NCBI GenBank assembly: GCA_946811695.1
Contig: OX328124.1
Location: forward strand, 29,382,148 to 29,446,147
Reading direction: 5' to 3'
DNA: 64,000 bases
Origin: Gonocerus acuteangulatus
Taxonomy: Eukaryota; Arthropoda; Insecta; Hemiptera; Coreidae
Shown in pieces: positions 12,001-24,200 of this stretch (positions are counted from its first letter, which is position 1; every line of letters starts with the position of its first letter). The notes under the pieces were generated by a model. The model ran no database searches. It worked only from the letters and a program-made list of their open reading frames with translations, and was not told the origin of the DNA. Position numbers and translations under genes: made by a program.

Positions 12001-15000
12001 GAAAGCAGAAAGAAGGATTTTTTGATTTTCGTACGATAAATTTTTGACCATAGAGATGGTAATGTTATCTGGGCCGGGAGATGAATCTTTCCGTGATTTT
12101 AAGCCTGCTTGGAATTCTGTGAAGGTGAACGGAAGGTTTAGTGGGTTTAATGGATCGAGTTCAACGACAATGGGTGTGGATTCTGTTTGATGTTTCTTTC
12201 GAAGAAAAACCAGGGAGAAATTGGAGTCGGAAGAAACAGATTGAAAATGATGGCCTATATGATTAGCGATCTCTGTAGGGTTTGAAAGGTACGTGTTTCC
12301 TGTTTTCATTATATTTATAATGTTCATTCTCGGGCGACCCATGATTCTTCGTACTGTGCCCCAGACTTCCGTGATTGGTGTTCGGTGGTTTATTGTAGAA
12401 ATGAATTCTCTCCAGGAGTTTCTTTTGGCTATTTTGATTTTGTACCTAGCATCTTTTCTGGCGTCCATGTATGCTTGTAGGTTCTCAGAAGAGGGATTTC
12501 TCCGGAATCGTCTTAATGCTCGTTTCCTGCTTTTAACTGCTGTTTCGCAGTCACCATTCCACCAGGGCACACTAACTCGTTTAGAAAAGTTATTTTTGTG
12601 AGGGATAGTGGCTTCTGCAGCTGATAGGATGATGCTATTAATTTCGTTTATTATTTCGTTACTTGTGTTGGTTTCAATTTCAACATTTTATAAATTAGCT
12701 AAATCTTGGAACTTTCCCCATTCAGCGTTCTTTAAGTCCCATCTTAAGTTCCCAGGGGGGCGAGGAGCTCTATCCAGCGTCTCGATTATTATTGGATAGT
12801 GATCCGACCCGTAGAGATCAGGAAGTACCTTCCATGTGGCTCAAGGAAGGAGACAGGGGCTTGCTAGGGATAAGTCTAGAACGGATAATGAACCAGTGGA
12901 ATAGTTAAGGTATGTTGAGGTTTCATCATTGAATATTCCTAGCGAGGTGTTTTCCATGAAGGCTTCCACTGCTCTGCCTCGACTATCAGTGATTGTAGAA
13001 TGCCACAAGGAATTATGACTATTATAGTCACCCAGCATGTATACTGGCTGGGATAGTTGGTTATAGATTTCTTGTAATTGATCTGCTGTGAATGAGTGTC
13101 CAGGTGGTAAATATATTGAGCAAATAGAACATTTTTGTGGTTGTAAAACTTGAACAGCAACAGCCTGTAGGTTTGTTCGCAATGGGATATCGATGCACGG
13201 CACATCAGTGCGAGCAATGATACAGACCCCTCCACAAGCAATGCGACCATCAGTGTAGTCTTTCCGAAAAATATTATATTTATTTATTGTAAAATTGTCA
13301 TTTTCTTTAAGGTGAGTTTCCTGAATTGCTAATATGTCAATATTGACATCTCGTAATAAGATTAAGAGATCTGATTTATGTAATTTGATACCGTTAATAT
13401 TCCACTAAGAAATGATCATTTTGGTTTATTTTTGTTAGAATTTTTGAGTTTGTTATTATTATAAGAGTTTTGAGGTGCCTTAGTACTGGGGAGGTTTTTT
13501 ATAACTAAGTTGCTTGATGATGCTTGAGTATTTTGTACATCCTGTTTTGCTATTTTATCGGTTCTTTGATTGGATGATAAATCCATTCTTTCCAAAGTCC
13601 ATCCATTGTTTTGGTTACAGTCTCCTTCATTAATTCCTTTGATCATTGATTTTTTTGATTTTTTAGAATTTATGAATTCGCTTCCAGATTGTTTGGAAAG
13701 AGCTTCTTCCAGGTGGCTAACTTTTTGAGATAGTATTTCGATTATTTGAGTTAATTTGTCCAGCTTTTCTGATGTTTCAGGAGATAATTTTGGCGAATTA
13801 GCAATATTAGAGTAAGATGGGAGATTAGTTTTAGTTTCTGGCTAATTCTTTTCTTGTGATGATGTTCCGATTAATTTTTCTGCTTCAGAGTAGGAGATTC
13901 TGTATTTATTTTTAACTTCTTCAATTTTCATTTCTGTTTTAAAGACAGAACAGGACCTGACCCAAGCAGGATGGCTTCCATTGCAGTTGATGCATAGGTG
14001 TGTTATTACACTCACCTTCATGTACCTCGGAGCATTTTCCACAGACTTGTATCTGTTGAGCACATGTTCTTGTACCATGACGAAAACCATAGCACCGGAA
14101 ACACTGCAGAGGACGTATGTAAGGCCTGACTTTAATATTAAGGAAATCTACAACTATCCTTTCAGGAATTTCCGGACGTTGAAATGTTAATATGACTGAA
14201 GAGGTTGGAATTCGAGTTTTATTTCCATTCTTGAAAATTCGTTTTGCTTTGGTAAAACCATGATGGCCAAGCTCTTTTACTAGTTCCTCTTCAGTGCATG
14301 AACGAAGTTCATCACATGTAATTATCCCCTGAGAGTAGTTTAGGGTTCTATGAAGACTAAAAAATACTTCATGATTTTTAAATGTTTTTGTTTGTTAAAT
14401 TTAGAAGGTCTTTTTCGGAGGTAACTTCCAAAAGTATCGATCCGGATCCATACAGTTTTGATGGTTGATAAAGAGATATTTACCAATGTCTTTCATAGTC
14501 ATAACTGAAAAACACCGATTTTTGAGTAGTATCACTTTAGAAATACTAGTGTGATGTGTAAGTTGTTATAAATAAATAAAGTTAATTAAATATGCATCCT
14601 GAACCTAAAATCCCCAATAGAGGGTGAACAGGAAGTCCGGTTAGGTTATCTTGATCACAGCTTGAGAATGAATCTTCATGAAGCAGACCTGATGACCCTT
14701 TCTATCATCCTCAATATAAGCTGGTCATTATAATATCCCTCTTTTACTGCCTCTTTTCCCCTCAGATAAAAATCTTTTTAGCAGGAGTATATTGAATATA
14801 TGTGTACATGCATGCATGTTGGTTCATGACCAGAAGCTCGCACTCCAGACCAAAGTATAAATTTACTCTTTATTGTGTGCAATAAGTTTTGTTTCCTTGC
14901 AATTAAAATAAAATAACACTGAAAAATAATGAGATAAATAACTGTGAGAAAACATTTGTATAAACTCCTTGAACTGAGAAAATTCCTACGCAAGGGGGTT

Positions 15001-17324
15001 AGTTTATACCACATTGTGGAGGAATGTGCTTAAACTAACCAATACCGACACAATAAATAAAAAAAAGTCTTGTTCTTATATTTCAGCTCACGGTACCTCC
15101 CGCTTATCAGGTTGATCTCATGACGCAATCCGGAAGTGTCGACTAAAAAGTTTACATATCAGAACCAATAACATACTCATTAATAATAATAATTAACTAT
15201 AAGTTAATTAATTATATTTAAATTAACAATTAACATACACATTAATATATTTTTTTGTCAGTAATTAGTGAAGTAAATTTTCTTATTACACTCAAATTAT
15301 ATAAAACTAGATTGCCAATTAGATTCCACAATGATTACGCTTGTATTAACAACAAGTCATTCAGTAGTATTTTAAAAGTTTAGAACTTCAAATAAATTTC
15401 TTTTTAGATATGGCGTTGCATTGGACCTTCTTGGAAAAGATGCCAGTGGAAAGCAACTCTCAGTTGCACATTTCAAAATAAAGGTAATCCTAAATTTGAT
15501 TATAAACATTGTAGGAATTGCTGGACAGCAGAACATTTATGTTTGCATTGAGAAATATAAGTATTTAATTTCCACTGTTGTTTCATTTTCAGCATAACTT
15601 TTTCGGGGACTTAGTCCCATTTTCAATGCCCATGCAATGGGGCTGTCTATAAAAACGTTAAGATGAAAATGGCACAACGTTTAATGAGATTCATTATAAA
15701 GTATTGTTGAAGGAATGGTGAATTTTAACTATTTTTCTTCCTTTCTGTATGTAGAAAACCTCACGATGCTCTCAACTCCTTATTGTCAACATTTTTTCCA
15801 TAAGAAGTAACTATTCCTTGTTGCAATGGATAAACAATATTCATTGGATTATCCACTAAAAATGTTAATTTCATAGAAATCTATGAAATATCAGTATTCT
15901 TTTTTTCTTTCTTTTTTTTTTCATTCCGGAACTATCACCACTTGGCAAAACGTTATCTGCATAATTTAATAACTTGGATTTTTTTATGTTAGCTAGCACA
16001 AGAAAAATATGAGTTACAACTTCAGGGTGATGAGCTTGAGGCAACAATAAACAAAACAGAAAAAGAAATTCTGGCAATGGAAAATACATTGAAATTGCTG
16101 ACTGGAGCAAATGAAAATTACAAGGTCAGCCTTGAAGAAGTTAATGAAAATGGTAAGAAACAAAGTAGTCAGGAAAATTACATATATTCTTTTCATTTAG
16201 CTATTTTAAATCTAACTTTATTTTCAGAAGAAAAAAAAAACACTCCAACAAATCATGTATTAATTTCTCTAAAGCATAATGAATAGGGAACAGATGTTAA
16301 TGCAAAAGAAAATTCCAAATATGTATATGTACATATTTAACTATTTATAATGAAATATGTAATCAAAACTTGAAAATATTTAGTAATCAAATACCTAAAA
16401 CACTAAAAAAAGAAAAAAAAGGTCCGTCACGCAGGAGCTGCATAACTAAGCACTTTCCTCAGAATTTGGGTAGTGTAGACTGCTTTCCAGAACAATTTGC
16501 TTAAAATATCCTACATAAATAAAATAAAAACATGAATAGTTCTCTTTTAAATTTGTAATGAGTGACTGATCAATTATTAATTTGCTTCCAGAGTTATGTT
16601 TACACATGGTACCTACTACACTACGTAATAAATACAAAAATCCTCATATTATCGTATTTTGATCTAACGCAGGAACAGGATACAGTCACTCTAGTGGTAG
16701 AAAGCGCTCCTTGCGGTGGCTTTGTGACTACCTCTGCCGGCTTTTCTATTCAAATATATTACAAATTAAACCCACGCTTTCCGATTGACCGATTCAGCTC
16801 ATTTTTACAACACTTCTTTCTCATGAGTTATCCACGACGTATACCGCGTTTCGTTACAATACAGCAGAAATTACGACCGGTATGAGTATATTAGGAATTT
16901 GGGTCCGGAGTAAACCCCCCCCTTCTAATGAACCGATTTAGTTTATTTTTACAACACATATTTACCTGTGGATTAGCACTACGAATACAGAGTTTTGTCG
17001 AAATATAACAAAAATCACGGCTGGTAGTGGCGAATTGGTATTGTGGGTCCGGAGTAAACCCCCCCTTCTAATGAACCGATTTAGTTCATTTTTATATCTC
17101 ACTTTTCTATCTATATTACCACTACGAATACCAAGTTTCGTTGAAATATAACAAATATTACAGCTGACATAGTCAAATAAGTGTTTTGGGTTCAGGGTAA
17201 ACCCCCCCTTCCGGTGGACCGACTTTAGTGGTTAACGAACTCGTTCAATCGTTTGCTAATTGAATGCTATATACCAAGTTTCGTGACGAAAAAACAAAAA
17301 CTCTGGCCGCTATCGTGTTAACAG

Positions 17325-17379
<55 letters not shown>

Positions 17380-20300
17380 TATATATATATATATATAGAG
17401 ATAGATAGATATATATAAATTTTAACGGGGGTTATTTTCGGTGTCTACTAGGTAGGATCGATAAAGATTTAAAGAAATTTTTCAAAAATTCCGTCATGAG
17501 TCCAACCTCAATAGCTACTTTCCTTCGGAGGAAAGTGCTAAAAAAGACATAAATAATAAGTAGGAACTCTATTATTATAAATAGAAAGAATGAAACTTGA
17601 AAATATATAGAACAAAATGACAAAAGCTCTATTACATATTGAAAAATAAAGCATAAATAAAAATTAGGAACGCATTATAAAAGGGGGAAATAAGAAGTTC
17701 AAATTTCTACAGATGAACATAATTTTGGAAAATTGTTTGCAACAACATACATTTTTAAATTGTGAAATCACGCACCCGCAGTGCTACCACCTGCCCATGG
17801 CTGCCACTACTTATTTCAAGCATACCCGTTTTTTCTGTGTCACCCTGTACAAGTCGATTGAATTTCTATGAAAGTATACACGAACATAGTGGTGAATTAT
17901 TGATGAACCTAAATTTCTATTTGTAAGAGCAATGAAAGATCTCTATGCTCCTCAAAAATTATTCCATTTCATTACTTTAATGTTAATAATTCTCTTAGAA
18001 TTTTAAAGCTAAATGTACAATTGTTTTAACAATTTTAGAATTGTTATGTAAATATCTGTTGACTTGTTTTTAATATTTTATAAGCTGCCATAATATTTTT
18101 TAACAAGGAAACATAAAATTTAAATAATATACTGGGTATCACAAGTAGATGATAATACTCAAGGGGGTGAAACTACACAAAAAATATAGTTCAACACCAC
18201 CAACCACACATTTCTATCTGTTTTTGTTCCAGAGCAATGCCATTCTAAAAGTTATTTAGAATAAACCTTCTTTTTTGTTCAAAAACCCCAATTTACCCTG
18301 ATTATACACAGTATTTTTCAACGTTACATAACTTGTCTGAAATGAGCATTAAATTTTCTTTAAGGATAATGTACTTTCGATGTTCACAAGTTTTTTTTTT
18401 TCAAACCGCAATAACTGTTCAAAAAGTCTATATTAATAAAAACGTCTAGTCAGCAACAACAATTGATCTCTTTTAGGTCGAGTTGCTTTCCTGCTTAGGG
18501 GGCCCTGATTCCGTCTATCTATCTAAGATGACAAAGTTTCTGCGAGTCAGACTTTTTTTTTCTGAATAGTCAGCAGAGTCAAATTGGATTGTTATTATAA
18601 ATTGTATTTATTGATTTTGTAATTTTACGTGGCCTTTAGAGGACACAAAAAGTACCATGAACAGCTTTTGAGAAGTTTAATAAAATTGATTTGTAAACTC
18701 AATGTTTTTAATGAGTTCTTTTTTATTTAGATCCTGATATGATTGAGAAAGAACGGATGGACAAAAAATATTATGACCTAAAGAAAATATTTAGAGAAGA
18801 TAGTGAACTGGTAGACTCTGTCAAACAAGAAATTGGGGTGAGAAATATGGCCAATTATAAAATTGTGATTTTTTTTTTTTTGTTTTACATTTATTAAGAA
18901 AATTTAGAACTCAATAGAACATATTACGTTATACGATAGCAGGCAATTATCTCTCGTTCTTATTTAATTTATATAAAGATTTAGATTTTTATTTTTTTGG
19001 ATTATATACACCGTCGTATGGGTATTTAAAAAAAAAAAATCTGCTTTACAGTAATGCTTCTCTATGCACGATATTAGACTTATAGCCATCGGGGATCTAG
19101 CATACAGGCTGCTAGGATTGCTAAAACATGACAGAGCCACTAAGCCCTTAGGGATTGTTAAACCCTAGTGTATATAGATTGTCTGACAGACAGCAGACAT
19201 ACAGACAACAATTCTAAAAATCATTGTTTTGGGTACTATTGCGTTAATAAAGGCCCCCAATAGTATTTTTCTCATATATCTTCCATGTACAGGCACCGAT
19301 CAGTTAGAATTTTATTATATGTATAGATAAATTACGGCTGGTAGTGGCAAGTTGGTAATTTGGGTCCAGAGTAAACCCTCCCTCCTAATGAACCGATTTA
19401 GTTTATTTTTACAACATATTTTTCTATTCATATGTCCACAACAAATTCTGAGTTTCGTTGCAATACGACAATAATTGCGGCCGGCATGGGCAAATAACTA
19501 CTTTGGGTCGGGAGTAAACCTACCTCCAGATGAACCAACTTTCCTGGTTAACGAACTCGTTCAATCATTTGCTAGGGGAATACTATATACCAAGTTTCAA
19601 AAAATAAAAAATTCTGGTGTGTATCGTGTAAACGATAGTTCATGAAATGTTCGACATGATTCTTTACATTGGCATAACATTTTTATTTATGTACCGAGTG
19701 ACATGAAACAAACACTAAATGTTAAGAGAAGTTTACCACAATATATTAGTGAAAACCGCAACTACATCAGATAAGCCGATTCTGATGAACAGAACAGATA
19801 AACAGACAAAAATTCTAAAAATCATTGTTTTGGGTACTATTGCGTTGATAAAGGCTCCCAATAGTATTTTTCCCATATATCTTCCTTGTACAAAAAACGG
19901 TCCGTTAGAATTTTATTATTTGTATAGACATAATATTACATATACATCTAATTATAAACAACACATTTTTTGGTGTAGAAATAGGAAGTACCCTTAAGAA
20001 TATAAGTATAAAAAAAAAAAAAAAACAAAAAAAAAAAACAAATAATCTAAGAGTGACATATAAGAGATTTACATGTACTAAAAGATACTAGACTTTCCCG
20101 TGGAACACTTCCATTAACATCGCAGAGAGCAAGATTCTTTGGGTATGTTCATAGTGAAGATTCTTTCTTTGCTATCTCGAAGAGCACTTTCTCACGACTT
20201 ACCTCAATGTTTCTACTTAGATTGAGGGTGTTTGTGCTGAATCATCATCTTTGTTCGCCCTTCTCCTTTTCTATGGCTAATATGGAAACTATTATAATTA

Positions 20301-21775
20301 TTATTTTATAGGATTTACTGGAGGACATAGCAAAGATTAAACGTATAGCCAAAGATCTTGAAGAAGATTGGAAGATAAAAGAAAAAGAAGTTAATCTTTT
20401 GGAAAAAGACTTGGCGAATAAGCAGCAAAAATTAAGCAGAGCTACAAGCATCTTAGTGAAACTCATTAAAGATATTCGTAAACTGAAAGAACCGGCTGTT
20501 TATAAAAGCCTTGCCCAAGTATTCAATTTTTTACTATTCCTAGTGCCACAATAACTACATTCAATAACTCTTTAAATGAATTGAGGGCCCAGAAGTCAAG
20601 GGGTCTAAGTGACATTTTTGAAAAAAAATAGTTAGATACAGGGATGGGTTGTGAACACCGTAACCTTGTAGGTGGTAAAGAGATTTAAGTGATTTTCTTG
20701 ACAGTTGCTGCCACCTAGCTTGTGTTCTCTTGAGTATTGTCACTTTTTTAATATTAAGTTCACAAGGAAATTAAGGAGTCTTATGTGCTGATTCTACAAT
20801 TCTTTTGCATATTAATCATAAATCGGATGATGTACCTATTATGTATTATCGATAAAAACAGCAAGGACCTGAGGATTCGTCTAGTATAAACGGAACTGTA
20901 AAAATCTAGTTTTTGCTACTACCACGTATGCTCAACTTTGACTCCATTTGTCTCAAAACATTGAGTTTGTTACTTAGACCTCTTGACGTCTGGGGTCCTC
21001 AAATATAATCCATTGAATGGGTTATTCATTTGGTTATTATGTTTATATGGTGCTATAAAAATTAAAGATATAACTCTTGAAATGATTTCATAATTTTAAT
21101 TCCAGAGAGAAATTAATTTTAGAATACAAGATGAAAGAAATAAAAGTGTTCTTCAGCAATTAGGGGAATTAACCGTGAATTATGTAGAAACTAAGCCCAT
21201 AGTAAATAGATACTTAGCAGAATATGGTTTACAAATTCCTCAAAAAAATCTATGCCCACGGAATTTGGGAGGAACTTCCATGTAAGTATAAATTAATTTA
21301 TTTCAAATTAATATTTTCAGTCTATTAACAGTGACCATAGATAGAATTATACCATATTTTTCAACATTAACGGTTTTGTTTTAAGCTACTTCTCTCCCCA
21401 GCTGTGTTGTGTTTGTGTGTTTTATTGCATCAGTTGCCTCTCTGGCTTCTTCTGGCTGTATCTGCTTGTTTGTCAGCCGAAAAATGTATTTCAGGCTCAT
21501 CTCGACATTCCTTTACAGCTGGGTCACTTTTCCGCTTGATCAACCTTCATAGCACCTAAATTTTGTTAATTATCTAGGGCTAATACCAATACAGTATTAC
21601 ATTTATTGCTCCCCTGCTAAAAGGTCTAACTTTTAAGATTAATAAAATTCCAATGGTTTGGTGAGGAGTTCAGCCAGACCAATCAATAAATCTGTCTAAA
21701 CTAAATGAGAACAAGGGAACCTGATAAAATTTAATGACAAACGTTCCCAGAATTCTAAGAATATTATTGGGATAG

Positions 21776-21806
<31 letters not shown>

Positions 21807-22003
21807 ACAATGCTATATTTTTATTTTTTTTTATGTTAAGCAACTATTTACTTTTTTTTTTTTTTTTAATGAGAGTTGCCCCTTATTATAAGTGCTTATA
21901 TACTAAAAGCAACATATACATCTATTTATTTAGCTTTTATACCTGGCAGGAGCTTTTTGTTGTGGGTAAACAGGCTAATTAGGAATAGGTTTGTGGTCCA
22001 GCC

Positions 22004-22088
<85 letters not shown>

Positions 22089-23185
22089 GTGTTTTGGATT
22101 TGGCAAGAAAAAGAAAGTTAAAAGTTGATTTGACATGTTTTTATTATATTTTAATTATATCTCAGGGTTCATTTAAAATTACCAAACTCGCCACATACGG
22201 ATTTATGAATAAAACTATTTGAATAATTAAATTAATTTAATAAATTTCCTGAAAGAAAAGCATGAGAAAAATTAAATTAAAACCACTTCTTACCATCTGT
22301 CCTTTTATGCATTGAGACCATATTAAATACCAGGAGAAAGGTTCATAGTAAATAAAATAGAGTTGGAAACAAATGACTTATATTGAAATAAAAGATATAA
22401 TTTATGATTTGGCATGGCTGTGATATAAAATAAAATATAAAAAAGAAAAAGTGCTTGACTCACATAATTGTATCAATGTTGGGTTATTAAAGAAAAGTTA
22501 GCACATAATTAAAATATGAAACTTATATATTAAAATATAAATATTGGCCATTATGAAATTTTAGCTAGCTTTTGAATTTAATTGAAGATTGGCAGTTAAC
22601 GAGTTATACTCAGCTTATGATACGGATGATGTTCTGATGCTGAGGAGAATGATGGTCGGCTGCTAGATCATAGAGTGGTGTCTGGCCATCATGTGAAGAT
22701 GAAGTGAGAGCTTGGTGTCGGCTGACCAGCCGGTTCTGCAGAGAGATCGTGTGCCCTTCGTCGCTGGTGCTCGATTGAGATCGAGTGGTGGGGGGAGGCC
22801 CTTTTTATAGGCATTACTCCCACCATACCAAGGAAGTTTGGCTTCAGCGATCGCCACCTGGATGTTCAAAGGGCATCTTTTGGAAGCACCTCTATTCTTA
22901 TCTTCCTGGGAAACTTGTATCTCTCTATGCCTTATCGCTCCTAGCTGAGATATTTGGACTCTTCTTTTATTTCACACTGCCTTTAAAAAAAAAATAAATA
23001 CTGCCAAGCTAAGCACTGTCAATTTCTATCCCTTTTATAACTCTTTTATTTATTTAATTGGTTGACAAAAGATAATATTTGTGATGGACTTATGGAATAT
23101 AACTTAGCCTTTATTTTGAATAGGAATGCTACTCTTTGCTATGCCAGAAACTGACTCTTTCTAGAGCACCCCCTTTTAGATCATT

Positions 23186-23253
<68 letters not shown>

Positions 23254-23556
23254 CAAATTAAACTCCCTTGAAAAAAGTTCAGCTTACAAGGTGCTCTAAA
23301 TTTCCTTTGCATTGTAATTTCTTGACCAATTACATCCAATCTTATCCTATGGAGAGTGTAATAGCCTTGATTTTTGATTATTTTATTTCCAGTTAAAATT
23401 ATATTGTTTGACTCTTTCAGTCCTGATACCGCAAGAAGCAGAGCTAGCACTCGAAGTGATTCCAGCACTCCGTCAATTGTTAATCTTGATCCTACACAAA
23501 TTTTTGAATCTGCTCCTCCTTGCTTTAAGAAAAGAGAAAATAAATATATGTATTAA
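1376..23556 (+). CDS. ccdc39: Coiled-coil domain-containing protein 39 (axonemal 96-nm ruler), 3' part of gene, 17 exons
   Basis: CCDC39 pairs with CCDC40 to form the 96-nm molecular ruler that positions inner dynein arms and the nexin-dynein regulatory complex on outer doublets of motile cilia and sperm flagella. Exons: 1376-1522, 1637-1795, 1894-2022, 2250-2342, 2422-2613, 2690-2780, 4337-4461, 4921-5136, 7142-7309, 8452-8706, 8823-8962, 15408-15483, 15993-16152, 18731-18837, 20312-20518, 21106-21281, 23421-23556. They join in one frame to 858 codons plus TAA, with AG acceptors and GT donors throughout. The product is charged coiled coil ending in a Ser/Thr/Arg-rich tail. Recognition rests on exon 15993-16152 (AQEKYELQLQGDELEATIN, then an ENTLKLL stretch) and on the Ser-rich C-terminus, both as I recall vertebrate CCDC39. 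The vertebrate protein is about 940 residues, so roughly the first 80-100 residues should lie upstream. Donors at 1796 (GTTTAG) and 15484 are weak but keep frame. Confidence 0.9.
3486..4196. mobile_element. Putative nonautonomous TIR element (MITE-like) in ccdc39 intron
   Basis: The ends are imperfect inverted repeats. The left end reads GCCAGGTTCACAAGCTCATG. The reverse complement of the right end reads GGCGGGTTCACACGCTTAAG. Similarity continues for about 80 bp with gaps. There is no transposase-like frame between them. Target duplications are not clear, so superfamily is unassigned. It fills most of the 2781-4336 intron. Confidence 0.5.
5445..6346 (+). mobile_element. Mariner transposon, internally deleted
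   Basis: Terminal inverted repeats of about 28 bp: left CAGGTAACACAAAAAGTCCT from 5446; the right end, reverse-complemented, gives CAGGTAACGCAAAAAGTTCT. TA dinucleotides flank both ends (5443-5444, 6347-6348), the mariner target duplication. At about 900 bp it is roughly 400 bp shorter than a full element. It lies in the ccdc39 intron between 5136 and 7142, same strand as the gene. Confidence 0.9.
5620..6220 (+). pseudogene. Mariner transposase pseudogene (DD34D family), deletion and frameshifts
   Basis: The N-terminal helix-turn-helix region is recognisable (AARKLRQVFGEDALSDWKAQ), with MDELRSGRS as the linker. After a frame change come a degenerate WVPHxLT motif (GVPHKLT) and then, directly, the C-terminal HPPYSPDLSPSDYHL, which holds the third catalytic Asp. 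The stretch with the first two catalytic Asp residues is missing. The protein cannot be active. Confidence 0.9.
7540..7605. repeat. (TA)n microsatellite
   Basis: About 65 bp of near-pure TA in the ccdc39 intron after exon 7142-7309. Confidence 0.95.
9335..9605. repeat. 136-bp tandem duplication with CA-rich microsatellite in LINE 3' UTR
   Basis: The stretch from CAATTTTTTAGTAATGAAGT through the ACACACATAT tract occurs twice back to back, at about 9335 and about 9471. The copies diverge only in the CA-rich part. Confidence 0.85.
9745..13419 (-). pseudogene. LINE ORF2 polyprotein: endonuclease, reverse transcriptase, RNase H; broken
   Basis: In order on the minus strand: apurinic-type endonuclease start (WNINGIKLHKSD, then AIQETHL), GDYNSHNSLWH and SVLDLSLASP; reverse transcriptase with SSPGPDNI, FIDIETAFNKVW, NGVPQGCVLSAFLF and the catalytic MLYADDLVIY; RNase H with TDSLSTLKS and VWIPSHCGIPGNEAVDQLA; C-terminal zinc finger CIKCN...HHLLVDC. 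An in-frame TAG interrupts the fifth codon, a frameshift splits the RT near 11.6 kb, and further stops follow the endonuclease. Confidence 0.92.
13416..14390 (-). pseudogene. LINE ORF1 (gag-like, zinc knuckles), broken
   Basis: Frames on the minus strand encode a Cys/His zinc-knuckle region, with FRCYGFRHGTRTCAQQ followed by CGKCSEVHEG and HLCINCNGSHPAWVRSC, typical of I/Jockey-group nucleic-acid-binding ORF1. The tail is Asn/Lys-rich (NSYNNNKLKNSNKNK). Frame changes separate these parts. The final TGA overlaps the ORF2 ATG as ATGA (13416-13419), the usual arrangement for termination-reinitiation in such elements. The 5' limit is approximate. Confidence 0.8.
15085..15165. repeat. Interspersed repeat, GGTTCC family, copy 1 (degenerate)
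   Basis: Contains CGCTTATCAGGTTGATCTCA followed by TGACGCAATCCGGAAGTG. Two fuller copies occur at 42369 and 63343. Intronic in ccdc39. Confidence 0.7.
15601..15626 (-). other. Hammerhead-like motif relative (divergent boxes)
   Basis: Minus strand: TTGAAAA, hairpin GGGAC-taa-GTCCC, then CGAAAA. The architecture matches the CTGANGA-hairpin-GAAAC loci but neither box is canonical. Possibly a decayed copy. Confidence 0.25.
16777..17330. repeat. Minisatellite array, about 142-bp units, ending in (TA)n
   Basis: At least three tandem units begin near 16777, 16923 and 17065. Each contains a GAACCGATTTAGTT-like segment and ends in a run of seven or eight C after GGAGTAAA. A fourth diverges into TGGTTAACGAACTCGTTCAA, a segment shared with Helitron-type repeats at 19540 and 63930. 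Intronic in ccdc39. The open frame at 16562-16885 is a by-product. Confidence 0.8.
17331..17413. repeat. (TA)n microsatellite
   Basis: Adjoins the 142-bp array; becomes GATA-rich at the right end. Confidence 0.95.
19188..19940. repeat. Repeat cluster: 142-bp-type units between direct copies of a 140-bp segment
   Basis: The segment with ATTCTAAAAATCATTGTTTT and GGGTACTATTGCGTT occurs at 19208-19330 and again at 19810-19935, in the same orientation. Between them, 19330-19620 holds two units like the array at 16777-17330, including AATGAACCGATTTAGTTTAT. Intronic in ccdc39. Confidence 0.75.
22010..22085. repeat. (TA)n microsatellite
   Basis: About 75 bp of pure TA in the last ccdc39 intron. Confidence 0.95.
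22600..22930. other. GC-richer block in the last ccdc39 intron, unidentified
   Basis: Base composition is clearly richer in G and C than its surroundings. It contains TTTTTATAGGC, which could be a core promoter, and several short palindromes such as GGTGCTCGATTGAGATCGAG. It could be a degraded LTR. No paired LTR or coding remnant was found. Confidence 0.3.
23190..23246. repeat. (TA)n microsatellite
   Basis: About 57 bp, 175 bp before the last ccdc39 exon. Confidence 0.95.
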
Positions 23557-24200
23557 AGCCTCATAAGGGAGTCTGTGTTAATTTTATATTTAATGTAATT
23601 TCAGGGTGTTTATTAATATTTAAGGATTTCATTTATTGTAGATTTTCTTATTTTTGTTAATTTATTATTATTTTTTTTTTTCTTAAGGACCATGAATTAT
23701 TTTTAAGTTTTGTTTTCAATGAAATCTGGCATAGACTAAAAGTTAAACTCATTGTTAAAATTTTCAAAAACTTCTTTTCATTACGTGATATGTTTCACAT
23801 ACTTTTGATTCATGCATCACGCAGAAATGTCTGTTTTCAGAAAATCTAAATTCTCTGTTCTGATATGAGGATGTAATCTATGTACCTATATAACCCGTAA
23901 TAATATTACATATCATGTGTAAGTAATATATTATATACTATACATGCATATATATACACATATATACATACATCTGTGTTTCAATTAAGTTATTAAATTT
24001 GTGTCTGTATAATAAAAAACAGAACATTAGCTATTTATATAAAAGAATAAAAAGTAAACAAGATATTTAATGAACTTAAACTCTTAACTCATCCGGTTCC
24101 TTCCTGGTTTTGAGCAGCAGCAGCCTGGATTTACATCTGTCAAACACAGTTCTCTGATGTAAGAGTTTTAGCCTGTTCCAACAGGCCTCTAAAAAAAAGA

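Larger units (their letters stand above)
9201..14448 (-). mobile_element. I-superfamily non-LTR retrotransposon (LINE) with RNase H, nearly full length, inactive
   Basis: The element runs on the minus strand: 5' end at 14448, poly(A) (poly-T on plus) at 9201-9216. The 11-bp target duplication CATACAGTTTT is present at 9190-9200 and 14449-14459. It has a gag-like ORF1, then ORF2 with endonuclease, reverse transcriptase, RNase H and a C-terminal zinc finger. A C-terminal RNase H places it in the I group rather than Jockey or CR1. Several stops and frameshifts disable it. The 3' UTR (9217-9744) contains a 136-bp tandem duplication and CA-rich microsatellite. It lies antisense in the long ccdc39 intron 8963-15407. 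Confidence 0.9.
9031..14551. mobile_element. Palindromic MITE, copy 1, split by a LINE
   Basis: Left TIR CACTAGTATTTCTAGAGTGA (9031-9050); right TIR, reverse-complemented, CACTAGTATTTCTAAAGTGA (14532-14551). The MITE sequence is 9031-9200 plus 14449-14551; everything between is the inserted LINE. Copy 2 at 36755-37036 shows the uninterrupted order, including the ACATACAGTTTTGATGG segment that the LINE split. Host target duplication is unclear. Confidence 0.85.
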
